Shown here piece after piece: positions 56,270 to 63,880 of a stretch of 64,000 nucleotides of DNA (position 1 is the stretch's first letter; each line of letters starts with the position of its first letter). Source of the stretch: Brachynemurus nebulosus (taxonomy: Eukaryota > Arthropoda > Insecta > Neuroptera > Myrmeleontidae); assembly GCA_035578155.1 (NCBI GenBank), contig JAPWDM010000021.1, positions 4,330,501 to 4,394,500 on the forward strand, given 5' to 3'. The notes under the pieces are model-generated. The model was not told where the DNA came from. It ran no database searches and worked only from the letters and a program-made list of their open reading frames with translations. The position numbers and the translations under genes are program-made.

Positions 56270-57484
56270 TTATACAAATTTTGTGACAATGTTTGTCAAT
56301 GGATTATATTGAACTATGCGATCGTGTAATAACAAGCAAAATGCTGACGTATTGTCTGGTATTTCTTTTGATGTTTTAAATTCAATTCGTATATCCACAG
56401 ATCCACTTTTTAGAGATTCGTTTTGGTGAGAACAATCTATAAATATAATGGGAGCAATTTTTTTATACTCTTCACGATTTAACAATGGTTCATTTGTAGT
56501 ATTGTTTAAGTCATTGTAGGCTTCTTGAAATTTTGAATACTTGTGGTATGCCAGTGCATATTTATTATTAGCGAAATCTAAATTCAGGTCCATGTATGGA
56601 TATTTCTCTGAATTCAAATACACCTTGATATCAAAAAGTTCACAGTGATCGAAAATGGCAGCATTTTTCTCTTTTTTATTACGTCGATCTGTTTGTAATG
56701 CAAATATAATATAACGCGGTTTTTCCAGTTGTGTTGTTGTTTTCACTGTCCAAATGTTGTGTTTTGTTATTGGAACCGTTGGCTGTATGTGCATATCCCA
56801 AGTGCGAAAAGCGATAGGTATATCTTGACTATTTTCCACAATTTTTAACAATCTTAATTTCGACTCATCAGCAACTGTAACATGCGGAACCATCCATTGA
56901 ATTTTGTGTATATGAAAAGTGACGTCATCCGTTGCTGAAACAATTGCATCCAGATCAGTTCGCGCGCGAATCATAATCAGTTGATGTTTTGCATTAACAA
57001 TAACTTTCTTATAATGGTTAATGAAACCAAACACTCGATCTAGCGGTAGACAGAAATTAAAATACCCCTTGTCGGATACTTTGATTTTTTCATCTGGACC
57101 ACACCATCCTGCGTTTTGTAGTTGCTGGCTCTGGTTTTTATTTAATGATAAATAATTCATTAGTGTAGTTGTTGGACCGACGTATTTACATTGATCAATT
57201 TCCACATCGTTTAGTTCATATCGCATTTCTTCAAACAAGTACGCCATTGAATTATTGCTTAATTCCGCTGTAGTAGATACCGTTCCATCACTCTTCAGTA
57301 GCTGTCCTTCTATGTAAAGATAACTCTTGTGCGGTAATAAAATTAAATTTTGATCCTGTATACAAATTCGAATTTCGTCGCTGTTGTTATATGCATTCAA
57401 AAATGGTGAATACGCATGCTCCTCTAGCTTCGAAATGCTTTCATCAAAATTAATAGCCGTATTGACGTTTAAAATACTATTCAT
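56270..57484 (-). CDS. Major capsid protein (double jelly-roll type)
   Basis: This intact 404-codon gene belongs to the large Polinton capsid-gene family found in insect genomes. Typical stretches are LLPHKSYLYIEGQL, NNSMAYLFEEMRYELNDVEI, TTTLMNYLSLN, LQNAGWCG, YFNFCLPLDRVFGF and WDMHIQPTVP. These are the conserved parts of the double jelly-roll (hexon-like) capsid proteins of Polintons and adintoviruses. Fold assignment rests on family knowledge. The ATG overlaps the stop of the preceding small peptide gene (ATGAATAG), so it is tightly coupled to the genes upstream. It is preserved from end to end, which suggests recent activity. Confidence 0.85.
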   Translation of the reverse strand: MNSILNVNTAINFDESISKLEEHAYSPFLNAYNNSDEIRICIQDQNLILLPHKSYLYIEGQLLKSDGTVSTTAELSNNSMAYLFEEMRYELNDVEIDQCKYVGPTTTLMNYLSLNKNQSQQLQNAGWCGPDEKIKVSDKGYFNFCLPLDRVFGFINHYKKVIVNAKHQLIMIRARTDLDAIVSATDDVTFHIHKIQWMVPHVTVADESKLRLLKIVENSQDIPIAFRTWDMHIQPTVPITKHNIWTVKTTTQLEKPRYIIFALQTDRRNKKEKNAAIFDHCELFDIKVYLNSEKYPYMDLNLDFANNKYALAYHKYSKFQEAYNDLNNTTNEPLLNREEYKKIAPIIFIDCSHQNESLKSGSVDIRIEFKTSKEIPDNTSAFCLLLHDRIVQYNPLTNIVTKFV

Positions 57485-57644
57485 TTTTTCTCTTCTTCTT
57501 TTTCTTCAAAGTCAAACCCAACTGTTGTAAAAAATTTGCGTTTGCCAAAGTTAATGGTCGCTTTCTTGTCACCGATCTGCTTAGGCTGGTGGTAAGTTGT
57601 AAACTGTTTGATTGTATCGGTTTTTCTTCATTAAATACCAACAT
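57477..57644 (-). CDS. 55-residue basic peptide between penton and capsid genes
   Basis: A short frame starts at the ATG at 57644, four bases after the penton stop, and ends at the TAG at 57477-57479, overlapping the capsid ATG. The sequence has LTLANANFLQQLGLTL followed by KKKKKRK, a nuclear-localisation-like or DNA-binding tail. Its FL-x2-LGL end matches the small gene in Polinton 1 (45016-45399). Exact placement between two virion genes supports it as real. It may be a core or cement peptide; the function is unknown. Confidence 0.65.
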   Translation of the reverse strand: MLVFNEEKPIQSNSLQLTTSLSRSVTRKRPLTLANANFLQQLGLTLKKKKKRKNE

Positions 57645-57647
57645 GTT

Positions 57648-58350
57648 TTATGCCGGCTTTAAGTGTAACTTAATCGTTATCGTTTCGTCTCGAAAATTAA
57701 CCAAATTGCCGTCTTGATCCACAATACGGAGCACTAGAGATGTTATTCGTTGCACGCTCACAGGCATATAGATTATTGTATTTGGCGTCTCACTTATTTT
57801 ATACCCAGCTTCAACTTGTATAGAAAACGAATAGATATTATGTGATTGAATGTTATTCAGGTAGCTGTTTGTTGTAATATTTGTCTCAATTTGCACCAGA
57901 TTGACTTTCATAATGTTCATTGGTTTATCCGAATTATAATAGTGACCCCCTGGTAGTTTTCGTTTATTGAAACCCAACAATGACCCGATAGATCGGTCTT
58001 TATCGAAATGTATTGTTTCCGTACATTTAATTGAACTTTTTAACGTATTGTTATTTGCACGTAGTAAAAGCTGCGCATTAGCACTTGTTTTACCACTCTT
58101 TGCCAACATATCATCTATATGTTTCCAAGTCTTCCAAGTCGTAATTACCAACAGGTATCTCGATGTAATGTGGAGCCTTGTCATCATCACCGAAATGAAA
58201 CAAATTATTTGTTTCATCCACGTTTGGTACAGAATTATACGTCTCGAAATTAATTAGTCCACAAACATAATTACCGGGTAATTCAATAGGCGGGAAATAT
58301 TCAGCGGTTAATATTGATGAGTTTCCACTTAAGGTTAGTGTGAACGACAT
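57648..58350 (-). pseudogene. Penton / minor capsid protein, frameshifted
   Basis: The N-terminal part (58111-58350) has YFPPIELPGNYVCGLINFETYN, SVPNVDETNN and IEIPVGNYDLEDLE. The rest (57648 to about 58130) has CTETIHFDKDRSIGSLLGF, LVQIETNITTNSYL and IIYMPVSVQRITSLVLRIVD. This is the Polinton penton (single jelly-roll minor capsid) pattern. The two parts are in different frames, and the break lies beside a 9-bp tandem duplication at about 58120-58138. The rest is well kept. It lies 50 bases after the protease stop and four bases before the small peptide. Confidence 0.82.
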
Positions 58351-58399
58351 GATGTTTAAGACACAAATAAACCAAGTTATACATTACAGAAATATTTAT

Positions 58400-58798
58400 T
58401 TATACAAAATTGCTTTTGTTGTATAAAAATTCTAAACAAAGATGACCACAATTAAAATTATTATAATTTTGATAAACATTATAATTATATTTAATATTGT
58501 TTCCATGTAGATATTTTGCAACTTCAACAGGCGGTGGTAAATTCCCATAACTATCAAAGTATTCCACATTTTTATTATTTTTTGCATATGCCACCCAATG
58601 ACTTCCAGATCCAGATGAACTTTCCAAATTAACGACACCGCATTCCTTTCGCCATGGTCGTTTTGGTAATTCGTCCCTCATAAATACACCACGGAAATTT
58701 GGTAAATGTTTGTTTCCAAACTGATAGATGTCGTAATTAGTTAACGGTCTATTGGGCAGCTCGTTTAGTGGTTTTTTGATTCGATAAAAAGACCCCAT
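58400..58798 (-). CDS. Adenain-like (Ulp1/C5) maturation protease
   Basis: This intact 132-codon protein is about two thirds the length of adenovirus protease, as usual for Polintons. The catalytic residues are visible: His67 in GSHWVAYAKN, Asp82 in EYFDSYGNLPPP, Gln110 in YNVYQ and Cys117 in NCGHLCLEFL. FRGVFMRDELP and ECGVVNLE before the His are typical for the family. It would cleave capsid precursor proteins. Its ATG overlaps the end of the PLA2 gene by 34 bases. Confidence 0.92.
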   Translation of the reverse strand: MGSFYRIKKPLNELPNRPLTNYDIYQFGNKHLPNFRGVFMRDELPKRPWRKECGVVNLESSSGSGSHWVAYAKNNKNVEYFDSYGNLPPPVEVAKYLHGNNIKYNYNVYQNYNNFNCGHLCLEFLYNKSNFV

Positions 58799-59601
58799 CC
58801 TCTTCTGTACGGTTTTAAATAAAGTCCAGTACCAGATTTCGATCCGAGAGCGATTGCTTCCATCATCTTGTTATGTCTCTGATTTTCATCCAACTGTTTT
58901 TGCGCTGTTTTGTATGTATTAATTGCTTTTGCAACACCAGCAGCGCCACCAGCAAGTGACCCCACGGCAGACAATCCAGCAAATAGTGGAACTAGAAATG
59001 GTAAAATTCCACCAGTTTTCGGAATCGGTATAATTCTTGGCGATGTAAACTGATTCTTGTTCTTCTTGAAAATTGTTTTAGCCGCTTTCAGTGCTATTTT
59101 GACTGAATCTTTTATAGTTTTTGGTTTGTTTTTCTTCAATATACTTCTTATATCACGAACTCCAGCACCAAATATTAATTTCTTTCCATTTTTGTTTGCC
59201 TTCTTCCTATTTGAATGACCCATCCCCAACTTTACTTTTGATTTCATCGCGTTCGTCACAGCCCAAGCAGCAGCTCGTTCACCAAAATTTGCGTCTGATG
59301 ATTTAACTCGTTCCCACGCTTTGTTAGCTAAAATTAAATCAGCCTTGTGTCGATCGTTAATATTTTTGAATTGTGAATAGGCGATATCGTGTTCTTTACA
59401 TGCAGCGTCCAATTTGTTGATACCGGGGTCACCTCGCAACAATCGTTCTCGTAGTTTAGTTCCAGGTCCACAATACTGGTAGCCGGGTAAGTGTAGTTCA
59501 AATGGCAGCTTGTTGATTGTAGAATTTATTAGTCCCTTACCAGATGTTTTCACTTTACTTGTTCGTCTGCAACTGACACCTTGTTGTTTTCGCACAGGCA
59601 T
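58765..59601 (-). CDS. Phospholipase A2-domain virion protein
   Basis: This intact 278-codon gene has a PLA2 domain at residues 36-95. The calcium loop is YCGPGT (43-48), the catalytic dyad is in CKEHDIAY (His71-Asp72), and an acidic helix (DRHKADLIL) follows. This is the parvovirus VP1/adintovirus type of PLA2 used to breach the endosome. A basic Lys-rich middle part follows. A hydrophobic Gly/Ala-rich segment (about residues 208-233, LPFLVPLFAGLSAVGSLAGG) resembles membrane-active adenovirus minor core proteins. The end reads GTGLYLKPY. TATA (59641-59646) and CAGTT (about 59614) lie upstream, so this is the first gene of the minus-strand virion block. Confidence 0.88.
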   Translation of the reverse strand: MPVRKQQGVSCRRTSKVKTSGKGLINSTINKLPFELHLPGYQYCGPGTKLRERLLRGDPGINKLDAACKEHDIAYSQFKNINDRHKADLILANKAWERVKSSDANFGERAAAWAVTNAMKSKVKLGMGHSNRKKANKNGKKLIFGAGVRDIRSILKKNKPKTIKDSVKIALKAAKTIFKKNKNQFTSPRIIPIPKTGGILPFLVPLFAGLSAVGSLAGGAAGVAKAINTYKTAQKQLDENQRHNKMMEAIALGSKSGTGLYLKPYRRGWGLFIESKNH

Positions 59602-59640
59602 ATTAAGGTGAACTGAAAACAGAAATGTATGCTAACTGTT

Positions 59641-59646
59641 TTTATA
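59641..59646 (-). promoter_or_regulatory. TATA box of the minus-strand virion block
   Basis: TATAAA on the minus strand is followed by TTTCAGTTCACC 32 bases on. It lies ahead of the PLA2 gene and so could drive PLA2, protease, penton, small peptide and capsid genes together. Confidence 0.6.
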
Positions 59647-59721
59647 GATATTATAAATAGATTAAAATTTTACGTAACTTGTTAGTATACGAAATAATCT
59701 AATTCGAACAACACTAGTAAA

Positions 59722-60420
59722 ATGTCTTCATTTATAAAACAGCGGGAAACCCTACCGGTAACTGATTTTGAATTGTCATTGAATAATGGCGGTAACTGTA
59801 AAAAAAACGGCCCACTGCTACCCAACAGTATTAGAGCAGTCGTTTGTGGACCGAGTGGATGTGGAAAAACTTCACTGCTTATTTCACTAATACAACATCC
59901 CAATGGTTTGACGTTTGAAAATATATACATCTACTCCAAATCGTTGCATCAACCGAAATATGAATATCTAAAAGAAATTATTAAACTTGTTAAAGGTATG
60001 GGATTTTTCACATTCTCCAATAACGAAGATGTCATACCACCAATGGACGCTTTACCAAATTCATTGATAATATTCGACGATGTATCTGTGCGGGAGAAAA
60101 AAGCCATAATAGAAGAATATTTTTGTCACTCTCGACACTACAACGACGATTGTTTTTACCTAACACAGACGTATACAGCAGCACCCAAACACAATGTTCG
60201 CGACAATACAAATTTTATTGCTGTCTTCAAACAAGATGATCTGAATCTTAAACATATTTACGATGACCACATCAATACCGACATGTCTTTCATAGAATTC
60301 AAAAACCTATGTCAAGAGTGCTGGCGAGATAAATATGGATTTTTAACTATCTGCAAAGAAGACGATATTCACAATGGGAGATATCGAAACAAGCTTGACC
60401 GCTTTTGGAGAGGGCGCTGA
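59722..60420 (+). CDS. DNA-packaging ATPase (FtsK/HerA type)
   Basis: This intact 232-codon gene has Walker A GPSGCGKTS at residues 43-51, Walker B NSLIIFDDV at about 113-121 and a sensor Gln in YLTQTY (about 146-151). This is the A32-like genome-packaging ATPase that all virion-forming Polintons carry. It is divergently transcribed from the PLA2 gene with a 120-bp gap that must hold both promoters. Confidence 0.94.
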   Translation: MSSFIKQRETLPVTDFELSLNNGGNCKKNGPLLPNSIRAVVCGPSGCGKTSLLISLIQHPNGLTFENIYIYSKSLHQPKYEYLKEIIKLVKGMGFFTFSNNEDVIPPMDALPNSLIIFDDVSVREKKAIIEEYFCHSRHYNDDCFYLTQTYTAAPKHNVRDNTNFIAVFKQDDLNLKHIYDDHINTDMSFIEFKNLCQECWRDKYGFLTICKEDDIHNGRYRNKLDRFWRGR

Positions 60421-60539
60421 TGAGCTGACCAACCGGTGCATTAACTGCTTTAAGCCAGTCTGATAGCCGGTTTCAACAGGCTGTTAACTGCTATAACTAC
60501 AGCAGTAACCGAGCTGTTAACTGATATTAATCCCTTACT

Positions 60540-60546
60540 TATAAAT
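60540..60546 (+). promoter_or_regulatory. TATA box of the 355-residue/fibre/integrase block
   Basis: TATAAAT is followed 31 bases later by TTTCAGTTC. Upstream at 60420-60530 are repeated CTGTTAACTG and AACCGG blocks that might be binding sites. Confidence 0.6.
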
Positions 60547-60610
60547 AAGCAGCTGTCATGATGAAGTTTCAGTTCTTGAGAGGCCGTTGCATGAAACACT
60601 TGTCACCAAG

Positions 60611-61678
60611 ATGGATAAGAAGAAGAAGGAGCTTGTTAAAAAGAACATTATAAAAACGGCAAGCAATATACGGAAAAAATTTAAGGCCTTACGATCGGGG
60701 AAGGTGGAATCAGAGATGTTGTTACAAAGTACACTAGAACCAGTAACCACCCCGCTTAAAGAAATAGCTACAAAATTAAGTGATGAAAAACAAAGACATC
60801 CTATAAAAGTGGAAACAAAAAATGAACAAACGCAAGTATTAGATACGTTTACACCTAAAATTAAAAAGAAAAAATTAGAAAAACAAACTGCATACTACTA
60901 TAATCTGCCAACGAAGGAGGAAGATATTTCAGTACAAGATGTTCCAGAAGATGTTTTTGAATCATATCCAGAAGAACAACAAAATGTACTTGAAACACCA
61001 AAATTTTTTGGATCAGCACAAAGTGTTGCTGGAAAATTAATACCGACACCTGAAGATTTGACAAAACAGTTTGGATTAATAGCAAGAAATTATTTACAGT
61101 TATACCTTCAGCCAAATAGCGGTATTGATACAGTATACGGACCGTACAAAAAAGATGATGAATGGATGATTGGAAATCAACCATTTCAAATAGCTGGTGA
61201 TGATATAGTAATTGACAATATTACGTATGAAGGCACCCCCGGTTTATATGAGTTGATTTTTATGAACATACCAAAAAGTGGTTTATATAATACTAAAGAT
61301 TTAAATGCGTATAGGCAAATTTTAAGGCAAACAAATGCGCACAGACGAAATTACAGTCCAAACCAGCAAATTAAAGGTAGCTCAAGTTTTAAGTACGTAA
61401 ACATTATTAGTCAGCTGTTTCCAATCAGTTCCGCTAAAAAAGCAATACCAAGGAAAATATATGGCACAAGAAGTCGCGTCGGAAGCTCTCCAAGATCCGG
61501 ACATGGTTTAATGCAGTTTAACAATTTGCAAAAAGACTTTATATACTGGGACAACCCGAACGAACTGGTCAGTCGACTACGATTACTAATAGCATCACAA
61601 GAGGCGGGACATACCGGACACAATAACGAAATTATATCCATCATCGAAGAACTGAGGGAAGCAGATATTATCGAGTAA
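60611..61678 (+). CDS. Polinton virion-associated protein of unknown function
   Basis: The ATG at 60611 (AAGATGG context, MDKKKKELVKKNIIKTA) is chosen; eight in-frame codons before it follow a TTG only. The gene has 355 codons: a basic N-terminus, an acidic middle, a globular part with GPYKKDDEWMIGNQPF, YEGTPGLYELIFMNIP and LRQTNAHRRNY, and the C-terminal module YWDNPNELVSRLRLL ... IISIIEELREADIIE. That module occurs twice in the zinc-finger protein of Polinton 1. It is a known uncharacterised Polinton-associated family in insects. A 2-base gap separates it from the fibre-like gene. Confidence 0.8.
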   Translation: MDKKKKELVKKNIIKTASNIRKKFKALRSGKVESEMLLQSTLEPVTTPLKEIATKLSDEKQRHPIKVETKNEQTQVLDTFTPKIKKKKLEKQTAYYYNLPTKEEDISVQDVPEDVFESYPEEQQNVLETPKFFGSAQSVAGKLIPTPEDLTKQFGLIARNYLQLYLQPNSGIDTVYGPYKKDDEWMIGNQPFQIAGDDIVIDNITYEGTPGLYELIFMNIPKSGLYNTKDLNAYRQILRQTNAHRRNYSPNQQIKGSSSFKYVNIISQLFPISSAKKAIPRKIYGTRSRVGSSPRSGHGLMQFNNLQKDFIYWDNPNELVSRLRLLIASQEAGHTGHNNEIISIIEELREADIIE

Positions 61679-61680
61679 TT

Positions 61681-62103
61681 ATGGATAAGTTTGGTCGTGT
61701 ACGTAACGGAAAGATAATTATAGACAAGTACGGTCGAGTGCATGACAAAAGTATTAAAAAGGAACTGCTTAAACAAATTGGATTGAAGTTGACACGTATG
61801 GGGAATTACGATATTGGACACAGACAACTGACAAATGTAAGGGATCCGGCTGATGATCAAGATGTTGTAAATTTAAAATTTTTGAAAAGCTTTATAGAAG
61901 AGCGGTTTCTAGCGGCTACAAAAAAGCTACCTGATTCCTTTATAACTCAAACACAAGAGAACATAAAAATATTAGATATTCGTCTCTCGAAGGTTGAACG
62001 ACATTTTAACGAGATATTAAAATTTTATGAAGACATTAAGGAAAAACTTGTTAAAATAACCAAAACAGAAAATAAAGATGAGCAAACGGCAAGTGGTACG
62101 TGA
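61681..62103 (+). CDS. Fibre/tail-like coiled-coil protein
   Basis: An intact 140-codon gene. GHRQLTNVRDPADDQDVVNL at about residues 47-67 resembles the L-x-NV-x-DP-x(3)-D-AVN motif at the attachment end of phage and adenovirus-like fibres. It is followed by a helical segment with heptad-like spacing (residues 75-135) that could trimerise. It is placed between two virion/replication genes; its stop lies 26 bases inside the integrase gene. The fibre role is an inference. Confidence 0.6.
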   Translation: MDKFGRVRNGKIIIDKYGRVHDKSIKKELLKQIGLKLTRMGNYDIGHRQLTNVRDPADDQDVVNLKFLKSFIEERFLAATKKLPDSFITQTQENIKILDIRLSKVERHFNEILKFYEDIKEKLVKITKTENKDEQTASGT

Positions 62104-62995
62104 ACTACACAAACCAGCGCGAAAGAATTTTCCTCGAAGACATGTGATTGTGAAAGGAATTGATGATTTATGGCAGTGTGATTTAATTGAAATGGGTACT
62201 TATGCATCAGTGAATAAAAACTACAATTACCTGTTAACAATAATTGACGTGTTCTCGAAACAGGCGTGGGCGATACCGGTGAAAAATAAAACTGCAAAAG
62301 AGGTGACAGCTGCATTTGAATCGGTACTTAAACAAGGACGCTTACCGAGAAATTTACAAACCGACGATGGTAGGGAATTTTATAATCAGCTGTTTAAAAC
62401 ACTCATGAATAAGTACAACATCAACCACTATTCGACATTTTCAACGAAGAAAGCATCAGTGGTGGAGAGATTTAACAGAACACTGAAGACTGAAATGTGG
62501 AAAAAGTTTAGCTACAATGGGTCATATCGATGGATTGATATGCTGGACGAATTAATGGATAATTACAATTCGCGTAAACATAGAACAATTAAAATGCGAC
62601 CGCGCGATGTAACACCAAGCAAGGAGAATATGCTTCTCTCAACTGTTTACAATTATGCACAAACTGCTGTCAAACCAAAATATAAAGTTGGTGATATTGT
62701 TCGCATTAGCAAGTATAAATCCCAATTTGACAAAGGATATCTACCATCATGGTCAACTGAACTTTTTAAAATAATTAAGGTGCAATTAACTAACCCGGTT
62801 ACGTACGTATTGGAGGATTATCAAGGTAATCCAATACAGGGTGGTTTCTATAACGAAGAACTCCAAAAAGTAAAGTATCCGGATGTGTATTTAGTGGAAA
62901 AGGTGTTGAAAAAGAAGAATGATAAAGTATATGTGAAGTGGCTTGGATTTGGAAATGATCACAACTCATGGATATCGTCTGCCCATTTACTATAA
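62078..62995 (+). CDS. int: Retroviral-type integrase with chromodomain
   Basis: This intact 305-codon gene has the catalytic triad Asp35 (LWQCDLIEMG), Asp96 (LQTDDGREF) and Glu130 (VVERFNRTLK), giving D-x60-D-x33-E. An SH3-like part follows (KYKVGDIVRISKYK) and then a C-terminal chromodomain (about residues 268-304, YLVEKVLKKKNDKVYVKW, SWISS). It is the Polinton integrase. All essential residues are in place, so it could also act on the terminal repeats of Polinton 1. Its ATG overlaps the preceding gene by 26 bases. Confidence 0.95.
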   Translation: MSKRQVVRELHKPARKNFPRRHVIVKGIDDLWQCDLIEMGTYASVNKNYNYLLTIIDVFSKQAWAIPVKNKTAKEVTAAFESVLKQGRLPRNLQTDDGREFYNQLFKTLMNKYNINHYSTFSTKKASVVERFNRTLKTEMWKKFSYNGSYRWIDMLDELMDNYNSRKHRTIKMRPRDVTPSKENMLLSTVYNYAQTAVKPKYKVGDIVRISKYKSQFDKGYLPSWSTELFKIIKVQLTNPVTYVLEDYQGNPIQGGFYNEELQKVKYPDVYLVEKVLKKKNDKVYVKWLGFGNDHNSWISSAHLL

Positions 62996-63050
62996 ATATG
63001 TTAAACTATGGTAATCATCAGTCATTCTTGGTGAAACAGTAGCAGCAGCA

Positions 63051-63635
63051 ATGGAAGCAGTAGAAGGAACCATCCAAGACCAGATAACAATGGAAGAAAA
63101 CAGTGTGCGACGTCGATTTTTGAATAAAATGCTTGATAATGCTATTAGACTGCGTGATGTTGAAACAATTAGATTTATTGCAATGAAGGAGCGCGAACTT
63201 TTCTGCCCTGGAAAAATAACATTTGGAATTAAACACAATACATCTAGAGAGGTGTTGGAAATATTATTCAACTTTACCTTCGAAACGAATGAAAACTTTG
63301 TATCTGAACTTGATTCGCTTAAAGATGTCGTTACAACTTGGTTACGGGCGGCTGTAGAATATGCTCGACCAGAACTGTTAAAATTTGTGTTGGACATAAT
63401 TGAAAAATATAACATTCAAGGCGTGTGTTTGAACAAAGAAGATGATGACGACAGCGATAACGAAGATAATTGTCTGATGTGTTGGATTTGGCAGAATATT
63501 GAAAAAGGTCGTAATGATCCGACAGCTCAACTTGGTTTTGAGTCAGGACCGGACAGTGGTCCCTGGCCTTCAGTCTGTCTTAAGGATTATTTAGATGTCG
63601 ATAAATTATTACGAGAACATTTATACATAAATTAG
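63051..63635 (+). CDS. Helical-repeat protein of unknown function
   Basis: This intact 194-codon gene has the ATG at 63051. Two helical stretches, NAIRLRDVETIRFIAMKE and WLRAAVEYARPELLKFVLDI, look like ankyrin-type helices (A-x(2)-GD-x(2)-L/V-x-F), but a full repeat is not visible. An acidic EDDDDSDNED patch and a Cys/Trp-rich CLMCWIW follow. It lies between integrase and PolB, with AATAAA near 63670. The function is unknown. Confidence 0.6.
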   Translation: MEAVEGTIQDQITMEENSVRRRFLNKMLDNAIRLRDVETIRFIAMKERELFCPGKITFGIKHNTSREVLEILFNFTFETNENFVSELDSLKDVVTTWLRAAVEYARPELLKFVLDIIEKYNIQGVCLNKEDDDDSDNEDNCLMCWIWQNIEKGRNDPTAQLGFESGPDSGPWPSVCLKDYLDVDKLLREHLYIN

Positions 63636-63880
63636 ACATAATTTTTACATGTATTATTATTGTTTGTTAATAAAATCATAATGTTTTAGGCGCATTATTA
63701 TGATTTAGTAATAATAAAGACTTTAATAAAAATGATCATTTTTATTTTCCACCCCTTTATATTTTAATACAATTTACAATTAAAAAATAATAAATATAAC
63801 TTATAATTTTTATAAATATTAACTAAAGCTACAGATACTAAATCTAACCATTAAATATAGAACTTATAAATATTTTTAAA
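63636..63880. terminator. Convergent 3' region with AATAAA signals
   Basis: This intergenic space lies between two genes that face each other (the helical-repeat gene on plus, PolB on minus). AATAAA/ATAATAAAGA occurs near 63670 and 63712, and the region is otherwise AT-rich. Confidence 0.5.
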
